Shown here: piece after piece, positions 46,650 to 58,347 of the stretch
Layout of the letters: the number at the start of each line of letters is the position of its first letter
How positions within the stretch are numbered: the stretch's first letter is position 1
Assembly (NCBI RefSeq): GCF_013416525.1
Contig: NZ_JACCEM010000013.1
Span: forward strand, 30,825 to 94,824
DNA length: 64,000 bases
Direction of reading: 5' to 3'
Source: Parapusillimonas granuli
Lineage (GTDB): Bacteria > Pseudomonadota > Gammaproteobacteria > Burkholderiales > Burkholderiaceae_B
Translations under genes and position numbers: made by a program
The notes under the pieces: generated by a model
What the model was told of the DNA's origin: nothing
The model's input: the letters and a program-made list of their open reading frames with translations, nothing else
The model's database searches: none

Positions 46650-47611
46650 ATCGTCAACTGATCGGATATCTGCTCGCCGCGATCGCCATCGCGCTGCTGC
46701 CCGCCGTCGGAGCCTATCCCATCTTCGTCATGAAGGTGATGTGCTATGCGCTGTTCGCCTGCGCCTTCAACCTGCTGCTGGGCTTCACCGGCCTGCTGTC
46801 CTTCGGGCATGCCGCCTTCCTGGGCGGCGCCGCCTATGCCACGGGCCACGCGCTCGCGGTCTGGGGCCTGCCCACGATCGCCGGCCTGCTGTTCGGCACG
46901 GCCGTCGCCGCGCTCATGGGCTTGGTGATGGGCGCGGTGGCCATCCGGCGCAGCGGCATCTATTTCGCCATGATCACGCTCGCGATGGCGCAAATGCTGT
47001 TCTTCTTCTTCCTGCAGGCGCCGTTCACCCACGGCGAGGACGGGCTGCAGGGCATCCCGCGCGGCAGCCTGTTCGGCATCGACCTGTCCAATGACCTGAA
47101 TCTGTACTACCTCGTCCTGGCCATCTTCATTTTGGGCTATGCCGTGATCTGGCGCGCGATCAACTCCCCTTTCGGCCAGGTGCTCAAGGCCATACGCGAG
47201 AACGAGGCCCGGGCGGTTTCGCTGGGCTACGATGTCGACAATTTCAAGCTGCTGGCTTTCGTGCTGTCGGCCGCGCTGGCGGGGCTGGCGGGGGCCAGCA
47301 AGTCTCTGGTGTTCGTTTCGGCGACGCTGTCCGACGCCACTTGGCAGATGTCGGGGCTGGTCATCCTCATGACCTTGATCGGCGGCCTGGGCACGTTCAC
47401 GGGGCCGGTGCTGGGCGCCTTCATCGTCGTGATGCTGGAAAACAAGGTCGGTGAATTCGGGCGGCTGCTCAGCCGGGAAACGGGCCTGCACTGGTTCCAG
47501 GTGCTGGGGGAATCCGTGACGATCGTGATCGGGCTGATCTTCATCATCTGCGTGATGGCTTTCCGGCGCGGGATCGTCGGAGAGATCAGCCATCGGATCA
47601 AGAAGGCCTGA
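46646..47611 (+). CDS. livM: branched-chain-type ABC transporter permease LivM
   Basis: The 321-aa product has about nine helices; CAFNLLLGFTGLLSFGHAAFLGGAAY and GQVLKAIRENEARAVSLGYDV (spaced) are typical of LivM, as is the C-terminal GALGTFTG-like GGLGTFTGPVLGAF. It is the last gene of this operon (order G-F-K-H-M) and is convergent with the second importer. Confidence 0.92.
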   Translation: MNRQLIGYLLAAIAIALLPAVGAYPIFVMKVMCYALFACAFNLLLGFTGLLSFGHAAFLGGAAYATGHALAVWGLPTIAGLLFGTAVAALMGLVMGAVAIRRSGIYFAMITLAMAQMLFFFFLQAPFTHGEDGLQGIPRGSLFGIDLSNDLNLYYLVLAIFILGYAVIWRAINSPFGQVLKAIRENEARAVSLGYDVDNFKLLAFVLSAALAGLAGASKSLVFVSATLSDATWQMSGLVILMTLIGGLGTFTGPVLGAFIVVMLENKVGEFGRLLSRETGLHWFQVLGESVTIVIGLIFIICVMAFRRGIVGEISHRIKKA

Positions 47612-47617
47612 GGCGAT

Positions 47618-47649
47618 GCGGGGGCGGGGCCTTGGGGCCGAGCCCCCGC
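47618..47649. terminator. GC-rich stem-loop between the two importer operons
   Basis: GCGGGGGC (47618-47625) pairs with GCCCCCGC (47642-47649); a GGCC pair closes inside. No U tract follows on either strand. It sits 6 bp after the livM stop and likely ends or protects transcripts of both convergent operons. Confidence 0.45.
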
Positions 47650-47723
47650 GCCGGGAAAGCGGCCCGCCGCCCAGGGCCTGAACGCCAGAAGGCAGGCGGC
47701 ACTGGCCCTATGCAGGCAGCGCC

Positions 47724-48497
47724 TCAGTCCTCTCCCTTGTTCCCCGTCCCCAGCCCCAAGTAACTTTCAATCACCCGCGGATTCCCCGCAAGCTCCTTGG
47801 CCCTGCCCTGGAGCACCACCTCTCCGGTCTCCAGCACATACCCATAGTCCGCCACCTGCAGCGCCGCACGCGCGTTCTGTTCGACCAGGAGTATGGCGAC
47901 GCCCGTGCTGCGCAAGCGCGAAATGATCTGGAAGATCTCGCGGACGATGCGCGGCGCCAGGCCCAGGCTGGGCTCGTCGAGCATCAGCAGCTGGGGCTGG
48001 GCCATCAGCGCCCGGCCGACGGCCAGCATCTGGCGCTCGCCGCCCGACAGCGTTCCCGCCTGTTGCGACTTGCGCTCGCGCAAGCGCGGGAACAGGTCGT
48101 AGACCTCGTCGATGGTTTCCCGCCAGCCGTGCTTGCCGGCGCGATACAGCCGGAAGCCGCCCAGCAGCAGGTTGTCTTCCACCGACATGCTGCTGAAGAG
48201 CTCCCGCCGCTCCGGCACCAGCGAAATGCCGTCCGACACGCGCCGCTCGACTTGCCAGGCGCCGATTTCCGAACCCAGGTACTGCACGGACCCCGAGCAA
48301 TTGCCCGTGGGCGGCAGAGACCCCATGATGGAGTTCAGCAAGGTGGACTTGCCCGCGCCGTTGCCGCCGATCACCGTGACGATGCTGCCGCGCGTCACCG
48401 CGATATTGGCGCCCACCAGCGCATTGACCTTCCCGTATCGAGTGGACAGGTCGGTGACCTGCAGTATGGGATGCTTGGGTTTGTTGCCGGTGCTCAT
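47724..48497 (-). CDS. livF: branched-chain-type ABC transporter ATPase LivF (second cluster)
   Basis: The 257-aa product has Walker A GGNGAGKST, signature LSGGERQMLAVGRALM and Walker B LLMLDEPSLGLAP, with PERRELFSSMSVEDNLLLGGF typical of LivF. The P-loop lysine is intact here, in contrast to the LivF at 43.7 kb. It overlaps the upstream fusion gene by 4 nt (ATGA). Confidence 0.92.
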   Translation of the reverse strand: MSTGNKPKHPILQVTDLSTRYGKVNALVGANIAVTRGSIVTVIGGNGAGKSTLLNSIMGSLPPTGNCSGSVQYLGSEIGAWQVERRVSDGISLVPERRELFSSMSVEDNLLLGGFRLYRAGKHGWRETIDEVYDLFPRLRERKSQQAGTLSGGERQMLAVGRALMAQPQLLMLDEPSLGLAPRIVREIFQIISRLRSTGVAILLVEQNARAALQVADYGYVLETGEVVLQGRAKELAGNPRVIESYLGLGTGNKGED

Positions 48498-50356
48498 GCC
48501 AGTCCCCCCGTCGCCGCGGGCGCCGTGCCCGCGGGCGCTTCGCCCCGGGCGTCATCGTCAAATTCCATCTCGTCATCGATGCCGCCAAGATAGGCTTCCA
48601 GCACCTTGGGATTCTTCTGGATGTCGGCCGGCAGGCCTTCGGCCAGCTTCGTGCCGAAGTCCATCACGACCAGGTGATCGGTAAGATTCATGACGAAGTC
48701 CATATCGTGCTCGACCAGCAGGATGCTCATGCCTTCCTGGCGCAGCTGGTCCAGCACCTTGGCCAATTCCTGCTTTTCCTTGTAGCGCAAGCCGGCGGCC
48801 GGTTCGTCGAGCAGGAGCAGCACGGGATCCGCCGCCAGGGCGCGCGCGATCTCCAGTATGCGCTGCTGTCCGAGCGCCAGGTTGCCGGCCTGTTCGTACA
48901 GGTAGTCGCCCAGGCCGACGCGCTGCAGCTGCTTGGCGGCTTCATGCAGCAGCTCGGCCTCGTCGCGCCGCTCGATGTGCAAGGCCGCGGCCAGCACCCC
49001 CACGTTGCTGCGCAGATGCGCGCCCAGGGCGACGTTCTCGAGCACCGTCATGGTGGGCAGCAGCCGCACGTGCTGGAAGCTGCGGCCCACGCCCAGCTTG
49101 GCGATTTCGCGCGCGGGAAGGAGGTCCAGCCGCTCGCCCAGGAAGCGCACTGTGCCGCGCGTCGCCGGCAGGACGCCCGTGATCAGGTTGAAGGTGGTGC
49201 TCTTGCCGGCCCCGTTCGGCCCGATCAGGCCCATGATTTCGCCGGCTTTCAGCGTGAAGCTGATGTCGTTCACCGCGACCAGCCCGCCGAATTCCTTGCG
49301 GATGGAATCGACCTCGAGCACGAGCGAGCCTTTTTCAGGACGCGGGCGCTGCGGCAGCGCGGGCGCCTCCGGCGGCGGCGCCTTGCGGCGGCGCTCGGTC
49401 GTGCCGGTCAGCATGGCCCACCAGTTGTTGAGTATGGGCCAGATGCCGTCGCGGGCGTATTGCAGCACGAGGATCATCAGGACGCCGAAGACGATGAGTT
49501 CGAAGTTGGCATCGGTATCGAGCACCTTGGGCAGAACGTTCTGCAGCTGGTCCTTCAGGCTCAGGATCAGGCCCGAGCCCAGGACGGCGCCCCAGACGCT
49601 GCCCACGCCGCCCACCACGGCCATGAACAGGTATTCGATGCCGTAATTCAGGCCGAAGGGACTGGGGCTCACCGCCCGCTGCATGTGCGCGTACAGCCAG
49701 CCCGACACGCAGGCCAGCAGGGCCGCATACACGAAGATGATGACCTTGTAGGTGGCCATGTTCACGCCGAAGGACTCGGCCATGCCGCCGCCGCTGCGCA
49801 GCGCGCGTATGGCCCGGCCAGGACGGGAATCCAGCAGATTGCGGGTCGCCCACATGGACAGCAGGACGAAGGCCCAGATCAGGTAATAGATGTGCCGCCC
49901 CTGGCCCAGCGACAGGCCGAAGATCTCGATGGGCTGTATGCCGGCGATGCCGTCGTACTGGCCAAGGAAGTCCAGGTTGCCGAACAGGTAATACAGCGAC
50001 AGGCACCAGGCGATGGTGCCCAGCGGCAGGTAGTGGCCGGACAGGCGCAGCGTGATGGCGCCCAATACGTAGGCGACCGCGAAAGTGATGAGCAGGCCCA
50101 CCAGCAAGGCGGCCCAGGGCGACCAGCCCATGGCGGTGGTCAGCCATGCGGTGGCATACGCCCCTATCCCCACGAAAGCCGCCTGGCCGAACGAGGTCAG
50201 GCCGCCCACGCCGGTGAGCAGGATGAGGCCCAGCACCACCAGGCTGGCGAGCCCCACGTAATTCAGATGAGTGATCCAGAATTCGGGCGTGGCCGGAATC
50301 AGGGGCAGGCCCGCGATGGCCAGGACGACGACGGCAAGCAGTATCTTGTTGTTCAT
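48494..50356 (-). CDS. LivM-LivG fusion (permease plus ATPase)
   Basis: The 620-aa product joins a LivM-type permease (about 1-315; LTSFGQAAFVGIGAYATAWL, GRAIRALRSGGGMAESFGVN) to a LivG-type ATPase (about 345-600; Walker A GPNGAGKST, RSFQHVRLLPTMTVLENVALG, signature NLALGQQRILEIARALA, Walker B LLLLDEPAAGL) through a linker of about 30 residues rich in Pro, Ala and Arg. The frame runs through without a stop. In the complex it would fix one permease and one ATPase in a single chain. The start lies 3 bp after the livH stop. Confidence 0.92.
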   Translation of the reverse strand: MNNKILLAVVVLAIAGLPLIPATPEFWITHLNYVGLASLVVLGLILLTGVGGLTSFGQAAFVGIGAYATAWLTTAMGWSPWAALLVGLLITFAVAYVLGAITLRLSGHYLPLGTIAWCLSLYYLFGNLDFLGQYDGIAGIQPIEIFGLSLGQGRHIYYLIWAFVLLSMWATRNLLDSRPGRAIRALRSGGGMAESFGVNMATYKVIIFVYAALLACVSGWLYAHMQRAVSPSPFGLNYGIEYLFMAVVGGVGSVWGAVLGSGLILSLKDQLQNVLPKVLDTDANFELIVFGVLMILVLQYARDGIWPILNNWWAMLTGTTERRRKAPPPEAPALPQRPRPEKGSLVLEVDSIRKEFGGLVAVNDISFTLKAGEIMGLIGPNGAGKSTTFNLITGVLPATRGTVRFLGERLDLLPAREIAKLGVGRSFQHVRLLPTMTVLENVALGAHLRSNVGVLAAALHIERRDEAELLHEAAKQLQRVGLGDYLYEQAGNLALGQQRILEIARALAADPVLLLLDEPAAGLRYKEKQELAKVLDQLRQEGMSILLVEHDMDFVMNLTDHLVVMDFGTKLAEGLPADIQKNPKVLEAYLGGIDDEMEFDDDARGEAPAGTAPAATGGLA

Positions 50357-50359
50357 GGC

Positions 50360-51397
50360 TTACTCCTCGTCCTCGGCATGATGCGACCCGAACGAGCGCC
50401 ACAGCAGCACGGGAATGATGAGCGTAAACACAATCACCTCTTTATAGGCGCTGGCCCAGAAGGAAGAAAAGGCTTCGAGGATGCCGACGAAAATCGCGCC
50501 GCCCGCCGCGATCGGGTAGCTGACCAGGCCGCCGAAGATGGCGGCCACGAAGCCCTTGAGGCCGATCAGGAAGCCCGTGTCGTAATAGATGGTGGTCACC
50601 GGCGCGATCAGCATTCCGGACAGGGCGCCGATGGCGGCGGCCAGCGTGAAAGTGAGGCTGCCCGACATATTGGTGCTGATGCCCACCAGGCGCGCGCCGC
50701 GCCGGTTGACCGCGGTGGCGCGCAGCGCCCGGCCGTACAGCGTCTTGCCGAAAAACACCCACAGGGCGAAGATCAGCGCGGCGCAGGTGCCGAGCACGAA
50801 GAAGGTCTGGGCGGACCAGCTCACCACGCCCATCTGGACCTCGCCTTCGACGAACGGCGGCGTGCGCCAGCCTTCGGCGCCGAAGAAGACCAGGGCGAGC
50901 CCGGTCAGGGCGAAGTGCACCGCCACCGAGATGATGAGCAGGACCAGCACGCTGGCTTCGGCCACCGGCTGGTAGACGAGGCGATAGAGCATGGGGCCCA
51001 GGGGAACGACCAGCGCCATGGAGAACAGCACGTTCACCCAGAGCGAAGTGTCTTTGCTGACGATGTACGGCGCCAGCAGGTAAAGAACCAGTGGCAGCAG
51101 CAGCGTCCAGGCGAACGTTTTGCCGATGCCCGTCCAGTTGTGGCTGCGCATGGCCGCGATGCACTCGACCAGGAAAACCAGCGCGCCGACGATGAGCAGC
51201 AGATTGACGGTGCCCGGCATGCGGCCGTTGACCATGAAGGCCAGGGTCAGCGCCCCGAAGGCGACGAACTCGCCCTGCGGAATGAAAATGACCCGCGTCA
51301 CCACGAAGACCAGCACCAGGGCGAGGCCCAGCAGCGCATAGATGGCGCCGTTGAGGACGCCGTCCTGCAGCAGTATGAGTACTATCGTTGAATCCAT
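50360..51397 (-). CDS. livH: branched-chain-type ABC transporter permease LivH (second cluster)
   Basis: The 345-aa product has the LivH N-terminus (LLQDGVLNGAIYALLGLALVLVFVVTRVIFIPQGEFVAFGAL, spaced) and the core YGRALRATAVNRRGARLVGIS and ALSGMLIAPVTTIYYDTGFLIGLKGF. It is about 50 residues longer than the other LivH, with an extra loop and helices around 70-130. Its Shine-Dalgarno is weak; the leader holds a strong stem-loop. Confidence 0.92.
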   Translation of the reverse strand: MDSTIVLILLQDGVLNGAIYALLGLALVLVFVVTRVIFIPQGEFVAFGALTLAFMVNGRMPGTVNLLLIVGALVFLVECIAAMRSHNWTGIGKTFAWTLLLPLVLYLLAPYIVSKDTSLWVNVLFSMALVVPLGPMLYRLVYQPVAEASVLVLLIISVAVHFALTGLALVFFGAEGWRTPPFVEGEVQMGVVSWSAQTFFVLGTCAALIFALWVFFGKTLYGRALRATAVNRRGARLVGISTNMSGSLTFTLAAAIGALSGMLIAPVTTIYYDTGFLIGLKGFVAAIFGGLVSYPIAAGGAIFVGILEAFSSFWASAYKEVIVFTLIIPVLLWRSFGSHHAEDEE

Positions 51398-51504
51398 TTC
51401 GGATAAGCCATAATAATGGAGCCGGGCCTTGGCGCGCCGCCTGCTCGTGCAAGTGCATCGGGCAGACGGGGCACCGGCCTTTTCGCCCCCTAATTCAAAA
51501 GACG

Positions 51505-51552
51505 GCGCGCCGCGGCGCGCGCGCCGGCCTCGCCCCCGCAGGCGAAGGCCGG
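51505..51552 (-). promoter_or_regulatory. intercistronic GC-rich hairpins between the binding-protein gene and livH
   Basis: A 16-bp perfect palindrome lies at 51505-51520, and CCGGCCT-CGCC (51524-51534) pairs with GGCG-AAGGCCGG (51541-51552) with one small bulge. They follow the binding-protein stop on the minus strand and lack a U tract. Such stems commonly stabilise the upstream mRNA and let the binding protein be made in excess of the permease. Confidence 0.5.
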
Positions 51553-51568
51553 AATACCCGATGGGGAA

Positions 51569-52738
51569 TCAGAGATCAGGCTGGTAGGTCCACTTGCCGT
51601 CGACCACCTTGACGATGACGCGGGCGCGGTTGTCGAAGCCGGCGTGGTCGGTGGGGCTCATGGTGAACACGCCCTGCGAGGCGGGAAGGTCCTTGATCTG
51701 CTCGATGGCGTCGCGCAGGGCCTTGCGGAATTCGGCGGTGCCGGGCTTGGCGCCGGACTTCAGCGCGGCCGGAATCGCCGTGCTGATCAGCAGGCCGGCA
51801 TCCCACATGTGGCCGCCGAAGGTGTTGATGGTGCCTTCGCCGTACTTGGCCTCGTATTTGGCCTTGTATTCGAGCGCGCTCTTCTTGACCGGGTTGCTGT
51901 CGGGCAACTGGTCGGCCACCAGCAGCGGCCCGGCGGGCAGGATCATGTCGTTGCAGTCTTTGCCGCAGACGCGCAGGACGTCGTTGTTGGCCGCGCCATG
52001 CGTCTGGTACATGATGCCCTTGTAGCCGCGGCTCTTGAGCTCGCGCTGGGGCAGCGCCACCGGCGTGCCCGAGCCGGCGACCAGGATGCCGTCCGGCTTG
52101 GCCGCGACCAGCTTGAGCACCTGGCCGGTCACGCTGGTGTCGGTGCGGCCGTAGCGCTCGACCGCCACCATCTTGATGCCCTTGGCCTTGGCGGCCTCGG
52201 TCATGACGTTCAGCCAGCCTTCGCCGTAGGCGTCGCTGTAGCCGATGAAGCCCAGCGTCTTGACCCCTTGCTTGGCCATGGCGTCGGCCAGCGCGCCGGC
52301 CATCAGCTGGTCGTTCTGGGGCGTCTTGAAGACCCATACCCGGGGGCCGTCGACCGGGTCGACGATTTTGGCGTTGGCCGCCACGCTGATCATCGGCGTC
52401 TTGGTTTCGCCGGCGACGTCGACCATGGCGAGCGAACCGGGCGTCACCGAGGTGCCCACCACGACGTCGACCTTGTCGTCGGTGATCAGCTTGCGCATGT
52501 TCTTGACGGCGACGGTGGTGTCCGTGCCGTCGTCCAGCACGATGTATTCGATCTTCTGGCCTGCGACTTCGGTCGGCAGCAGGCTGACCGTGTTGCGCTC
52601 GGGGATGCCCAGCGACGCGGCGGGGCCGGTGCTGGCCACCGTGATGCCGACTTTGATCTGCGCCGAAGCGAGCATGGGCAAGGCCATGGCCATGGCGCCT
52701 GCCAGGACGGAAAGTCGAACCGACTGATTGAAATTCAT
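51569..52738 (-). CDS. LivK-type periplasmic binding protein (second cluster)
   Basis: The 389-aa product has a signal peptide (MNFNQSVRLSVLAGAMAMAL ... ASA) and the LivJ/LivK fold: IKVGITVASTGPAASLGIPERN, DDGTDTTVAVKNMRKLI, SVAANAKIVDP, and two cysteines (RVCGKDC) in the second lobe. The ATG at 52738 is selected for GGAG at 6 nt; another ATG four codons upstream overlaps that site. The ligand is unknown; branched-chain amino acids or aromatic acids are both possible for this group. Confidence 0.88.
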   Translation of the reverse strand: MNFNQSVRLSVLAGAMAMALPMLASAQIKVGITVASTGPAASLGIPERNTVSLLPTEVAGQKIEYIVLDDGTDTTVAVKNMRKLITDDKVDVVVGTSVTPGSLAMVDVAGETKTPMISVAANAKIVDPVDGPRVWVFKTPQNDQLMAGALADAMAKQGVKTLGFIGYSDAYGEGWLNVMTEAAKAKGIKMVAVERYGRTDTSVTGQVLKLVAAKPDGILVAGSGTPVALPQRELKSRGYKGIMYQTHGAANNDVLRVCGKDCNDMILPAGPLLVADQLPDSNPVKKSALEYKAKYEAKYGEGTINTFGGHMWDAGLLISTAIPAALKSGAKPGTAEFRKALRDAIEQIKDLPASQGVFTMSPTDHAGFDNRARVIVKVVDGKWTYQPDL

Positions 52739-53061
52739 TGTTGTCTCCATGGGGGGGTGCTCGATATCCGTTCGCAAGATTGGGGGCGATGGGATACAGA
52801 CGTTATACAAAATCCAGCCCGTCACCAAATTTCCAGTATCACTTTGAAGCGGCAAAACACGTTTACACCCTTCAGCGATACTTTAAGGTTCTAGCAATTT
52901 TGCGCGGGTCCGGGAATTATGGAGAAAAATAGTTGCAAAGTCTTTTAGGGGATTCCCTGCATAGACAGCGAAAAGAAAGCGTTGGGATTCTTTGAACTTC
53001 TGGCCTGCGGGAAAGTCGATTAACATGTGGAATGTCAAAGAATCGCCATACAGGTGCTCAC
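52739..53061. other. divergent upstream region of the LivK-type gene and msrB
   Basis: The stretch of 323 bp is A/T-richer than its surroundings and holds no credible gene. A TATAAC at 52807-52802 on the minus strand is a possible -10 for the binding-protein gene, without a clear -35. On the plus strand an alternative msrB ATG exists at 53032. No repeat or RNA gene is recognised. Confidence 0.4.
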
Positions 53062-53454
53062 GTGAACAAGATTCAAAAGTCCGATGCGCAATGGCGCGCG
53101 GAACTTACCCCCGAGGAATACGCCGTGGCGCGCCGCAAGGGCACTGAACGCCCCTTCACCGGCCGCTACTGGAACACGACCGAACCCGGCATCTACCGCT
53201 GCGTGGGCTGTGGCACGCCGCTCTTCGCCTCCGACACCAAGTTCGACGCCGGCTGCGGCTGGCCCAGCTATTTCGAGCCGCTGGACCCCGGCAATGTCCG
53301 CGAAGAAACCGACACCAGCCACGGCATGGTGCGCACGGAAGTCCTCTGCAATGTCTGCGACAGCCATCTGGGGCATGTTTTCCCCGACGGCCCCCCACCC
53401 ACCGGCCTGCGCTACTGCATCAATTCCCTTTCGCTCAAATTCGAGCCGGCCTAA
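53062..53454 (+). CDS. msrB: peptide methionine-(R)-S-oxide reductase MsrB
   Basis: The 130-aa product has the zinc cysteines CVGC and CNVC, the segment [14 protein letters not shown] and the catalytic cysteine in [13 protein letters not shown]. It reduces methionine R-sulfoxide in the cytosol. The GTG at 53062 gives the family's normal N-terminus ([20 protein letters not shown]) and has AGGTG 5 nt upstream; an ATG at 53032 would add ten residues. It abuts yciB. Confidence 0.92.
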   Translation: MNKIQKSDAQWRAELTPEEYAVARRKGTERPFTGRYWNTTEPGIYRCVGCGTPLFASDTKFDAGCGWPSYFEPLDPGNVREETDTSHGMVRTEVLCNVCDSHLGHVFPDGPPPTGLRYCINSLSLKFEPA

Positions 53455-54045
53455 ATGAAGAAATTCCTGTTCGACCTGTTTCCGCTCATCCTGTTCTTCG
53501 TCGCCTTCAAGTTCTACGACATCTTCACCGCCACGGCGGTCGCCATCGCCGCGGCCGTGGCCCAGTTCGTCTGGCTCAAGGCCACCGGCAAGGCCATCGA
53601 GGCCACGCACTGGATCAACCTCACCGTCATCGTGGTGTTCGGCGGCGCGACCCTGCTGTTCAAGAACGACGCCTTCATCAAATGGAAGCCCACCGTCCTG
53701 TACTGGCTGTTCGCGCTCATCCTGCTGGGCGGCAAGCTGTTCTTCAAGCGCAATCTCATGCAGAAGCTCATGGGCGAGAAAGTCTCCATGCCGCCCGCCA
53801 TCTGGGACAAAATGAATTACAGCTGGTCGGCCTTCTTCGTCGCCTCCGGCGCGCTGAACCTGTACGTGGCGTTTTCGGGGCACTACACCGAAGCGCAATG
53901 GGTCAACTTCAAGGTGTTCGGCCTGATGGCGCTGCTGCTGGTGTTCGTGGTCGGGCAATCCATCTGGCTGGGGCGGCACATGAAAGACGCCGGCGAATCC
54001 GCCGACGCGCTGTCCGCGGCCCGGGAACCAAAAGAGGGCCGCTGA
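53455..54045 (+). CDS. yciB: inner-membrane septation protein YciB/IspZ
   Basis: The 196-aa product has five to six helices and the YciB pattern: MKKFLFDLFPLILFFVAFK, DIFTATAVAIAAAVAQ, ILLGGKLFFKRNLMQKLMG and ALNLYVAF. It affects cell division and envelope integrity. It starts immediately after the msrB stop and overlaps the bolA-like start by one base (TGATG). Confidence 0.94.
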   Translation: MKKFLFDLFPLILFFVAFKFYDIFTATAVAIAAAVAQFVWLKATGKAIEATHWINLTVIVVFGGATLLFKNDAFIKWKPTVLYWLFALILLGGKLFFKRNLMQKLMGEKVSMPPAIWDKMNYSWSAFFVASGALNLYVAFSGHYTEAQWVNFKVFGLMALLLVFVVGQSIWLGRHMKDAGESADALSAAREPKEGR

Positions 54046-54308
54046 TGTCTACAGACCGTAAGCAATTGCTGAAAGAGCGGCTGCAGCCGCTCGCACCCAC
54101 ATACCTGGACATCATCGATGAATCGCACCTGCACGCCGGGCACGAAGGCAGCAAATCCGGCGCCAGCCATTTCCGGCTCGTCATCTGGACGGAACAGTTC
54201 AACGGGCTTTCCACTGTGGCCAGGCACCGACTTGTGTATGATCGCGTTCACGATTTAATGCCTTATCCCATTCATGCCTTGGCCATCGTCGCCAAAAACA
54301 ACTCTTAA
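54045..54308 (+). CDS. BolA family protein
   Basis: The 87-aa product has the class II KH-like BolA fold: LKERLQPLAPTYLDIIDESHLHAGH, SHFRLVIWTEQFNGLSTVARHRLVYDRV. Histidines in the HLHAGH loop and H60-region fit Fe-S/glutaredoxin-dependent regulators. It lies between yciB and a parvulin gene, an arrangement conserved in Bordetella-like genomes. Confidence 0.92.
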   Translation: MSTDRKQLLKERLQPLAPTYLDIIDESHLHAGHEGSKSGASHFRLVIWTEQFNGLSTVARHRLVYDRVHDLMPYPIHALAIVAKNNS

Positions 54309-54317
54309 AGGACTTAC

Positions 54318-55094
54318 ATGAAACGTCTTGCCGTACTCGCCGCAGCCTGCGCCATCGCACTGCCCGTCCATGCCCAGAATGTGGCTACCGTGAACGGCCA
54401 GCCCATCACGCAGAAGAGCCTGGACCAATTCGTCGCCCTGCTCGTCGAGCAAGGCGCCCAGGACACGCCCGAACTGCGCACCCAGGTGAAACAGGAAATG
54501 GTCAACCGCCTGGTCGCCGTGCAGGCCGCCGAAAAGGCCGGCCTGGACAAGCAGCCGGCCGTGAAGCAGGAAATCGAACTCGCGCGCCAGGGCATCCTGG
54601 TCCGGGCGCTGATGGCCGACTATCTGAAGAAGAACCAGATCACCGACGCGAAGATCCAGGCGGAATACGACAAGATCAAGGCGTCCCAGGCCGACAAGCA
54701 GGAATACAAGGTCCGGCACATCCTGGTCAAGGAAGAGAAGGCCGCCGAAGACCTGATCGCCGCCATCAAGGCCAAGAAAGTGACGTTCGACGCGGCCGCG
54801 AAGAAGGATTCGATCGATCCGGGCAGCGGCAAGAACGGGGGCGATCTGGGCTGGGCGCCGTCCAGCAATTATGTGCCCGAGTTCGGAAAGGCGGTGGAAG
54901 GCCTGAAGAAGGGCCAGATGACGGACAAGCCGGTCCAGTCGCAGTTCGGCTGGCACATCATCCAGCTCGACGATTCCCGTGCCGCCAAGTTCCCCGAACT
55001 GGCTGATGTGAAGCCGCAGCTGGAAGAAATGATGCGGCAGCAGCAGCTGGCCGAGTTCCAGGACAAGCTCATCAAGGACGCCAAGATCCAGTAA
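54318..55094 (+). CDS. periplasmic parvulin-type peptidyl-prolyl isomerase (Par27-like)
   Basis: The 258-aa product has a signal peptide (MKRLAVLAAACAIALPVHAQ), a helical SurA-like N-terminal chaperone region (about 30-125) and one parvulin domain at about 130-225 (YKVRHILVKEEKAAEDLIAAI, GGDLGWAPSSNYVPEF, QFGWHIIQLDD). It resembles Bordetella pertussis Par27, a chaperone for outer-membrane and secreted proteins. It is the last gene of the msrB-yciB-bolA run. Confidence 0.92.
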   Translation: MKRLAVLAAACAIALPVHAQNVATVNGQPITQKSLDQFVALLVEQGAQDTPELRTQVKQEMVNRLVAVQAAEKAGLDKQPAVKQEIELARQGILVRALMADYLKKNQITDAKIQAEYDKIKASQADKQEYKVRHILVKEEKAAEDLIAAIKAKKVTFDAAAKKDSIDPGSGKNGGDLGWAPSSNYVPEFGKAVEGLKKGQMTDKPVQSQFGWHIIQLDDSRAAKFPELADVKPQLEEMMRQQQLAEFQDKLIKDAKIQ

Positions 55095-55105
55095 GCTTTT
55101 CCATG

Positions 55106-55132
55106 CCCGCCGCCCGGGAACGCGGCGGCGGG
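55106..55132. terminator. 9-bp GC stem-loop between convergent ppiase and ligA
   Basis: CCCGCCGCC (55106-55114) pairs with GGCGGCGGG (55124-55132) around 9 nt, 12 bp after the stop of the isomerase gene. No U tract follows on either strand. Confidence 0.45.
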
Positions 55133-55176
55133 TCCGGGACGATCGAACGGACGGCGGCGGCAAGAAACGCCGTCGG

Positions 55177-58304
<3,128 letters not shown>

Positions 58305-58347
58305 AGTCAGCCCCGCCGTATCACCAAACGTTTATGCGTACACACCA

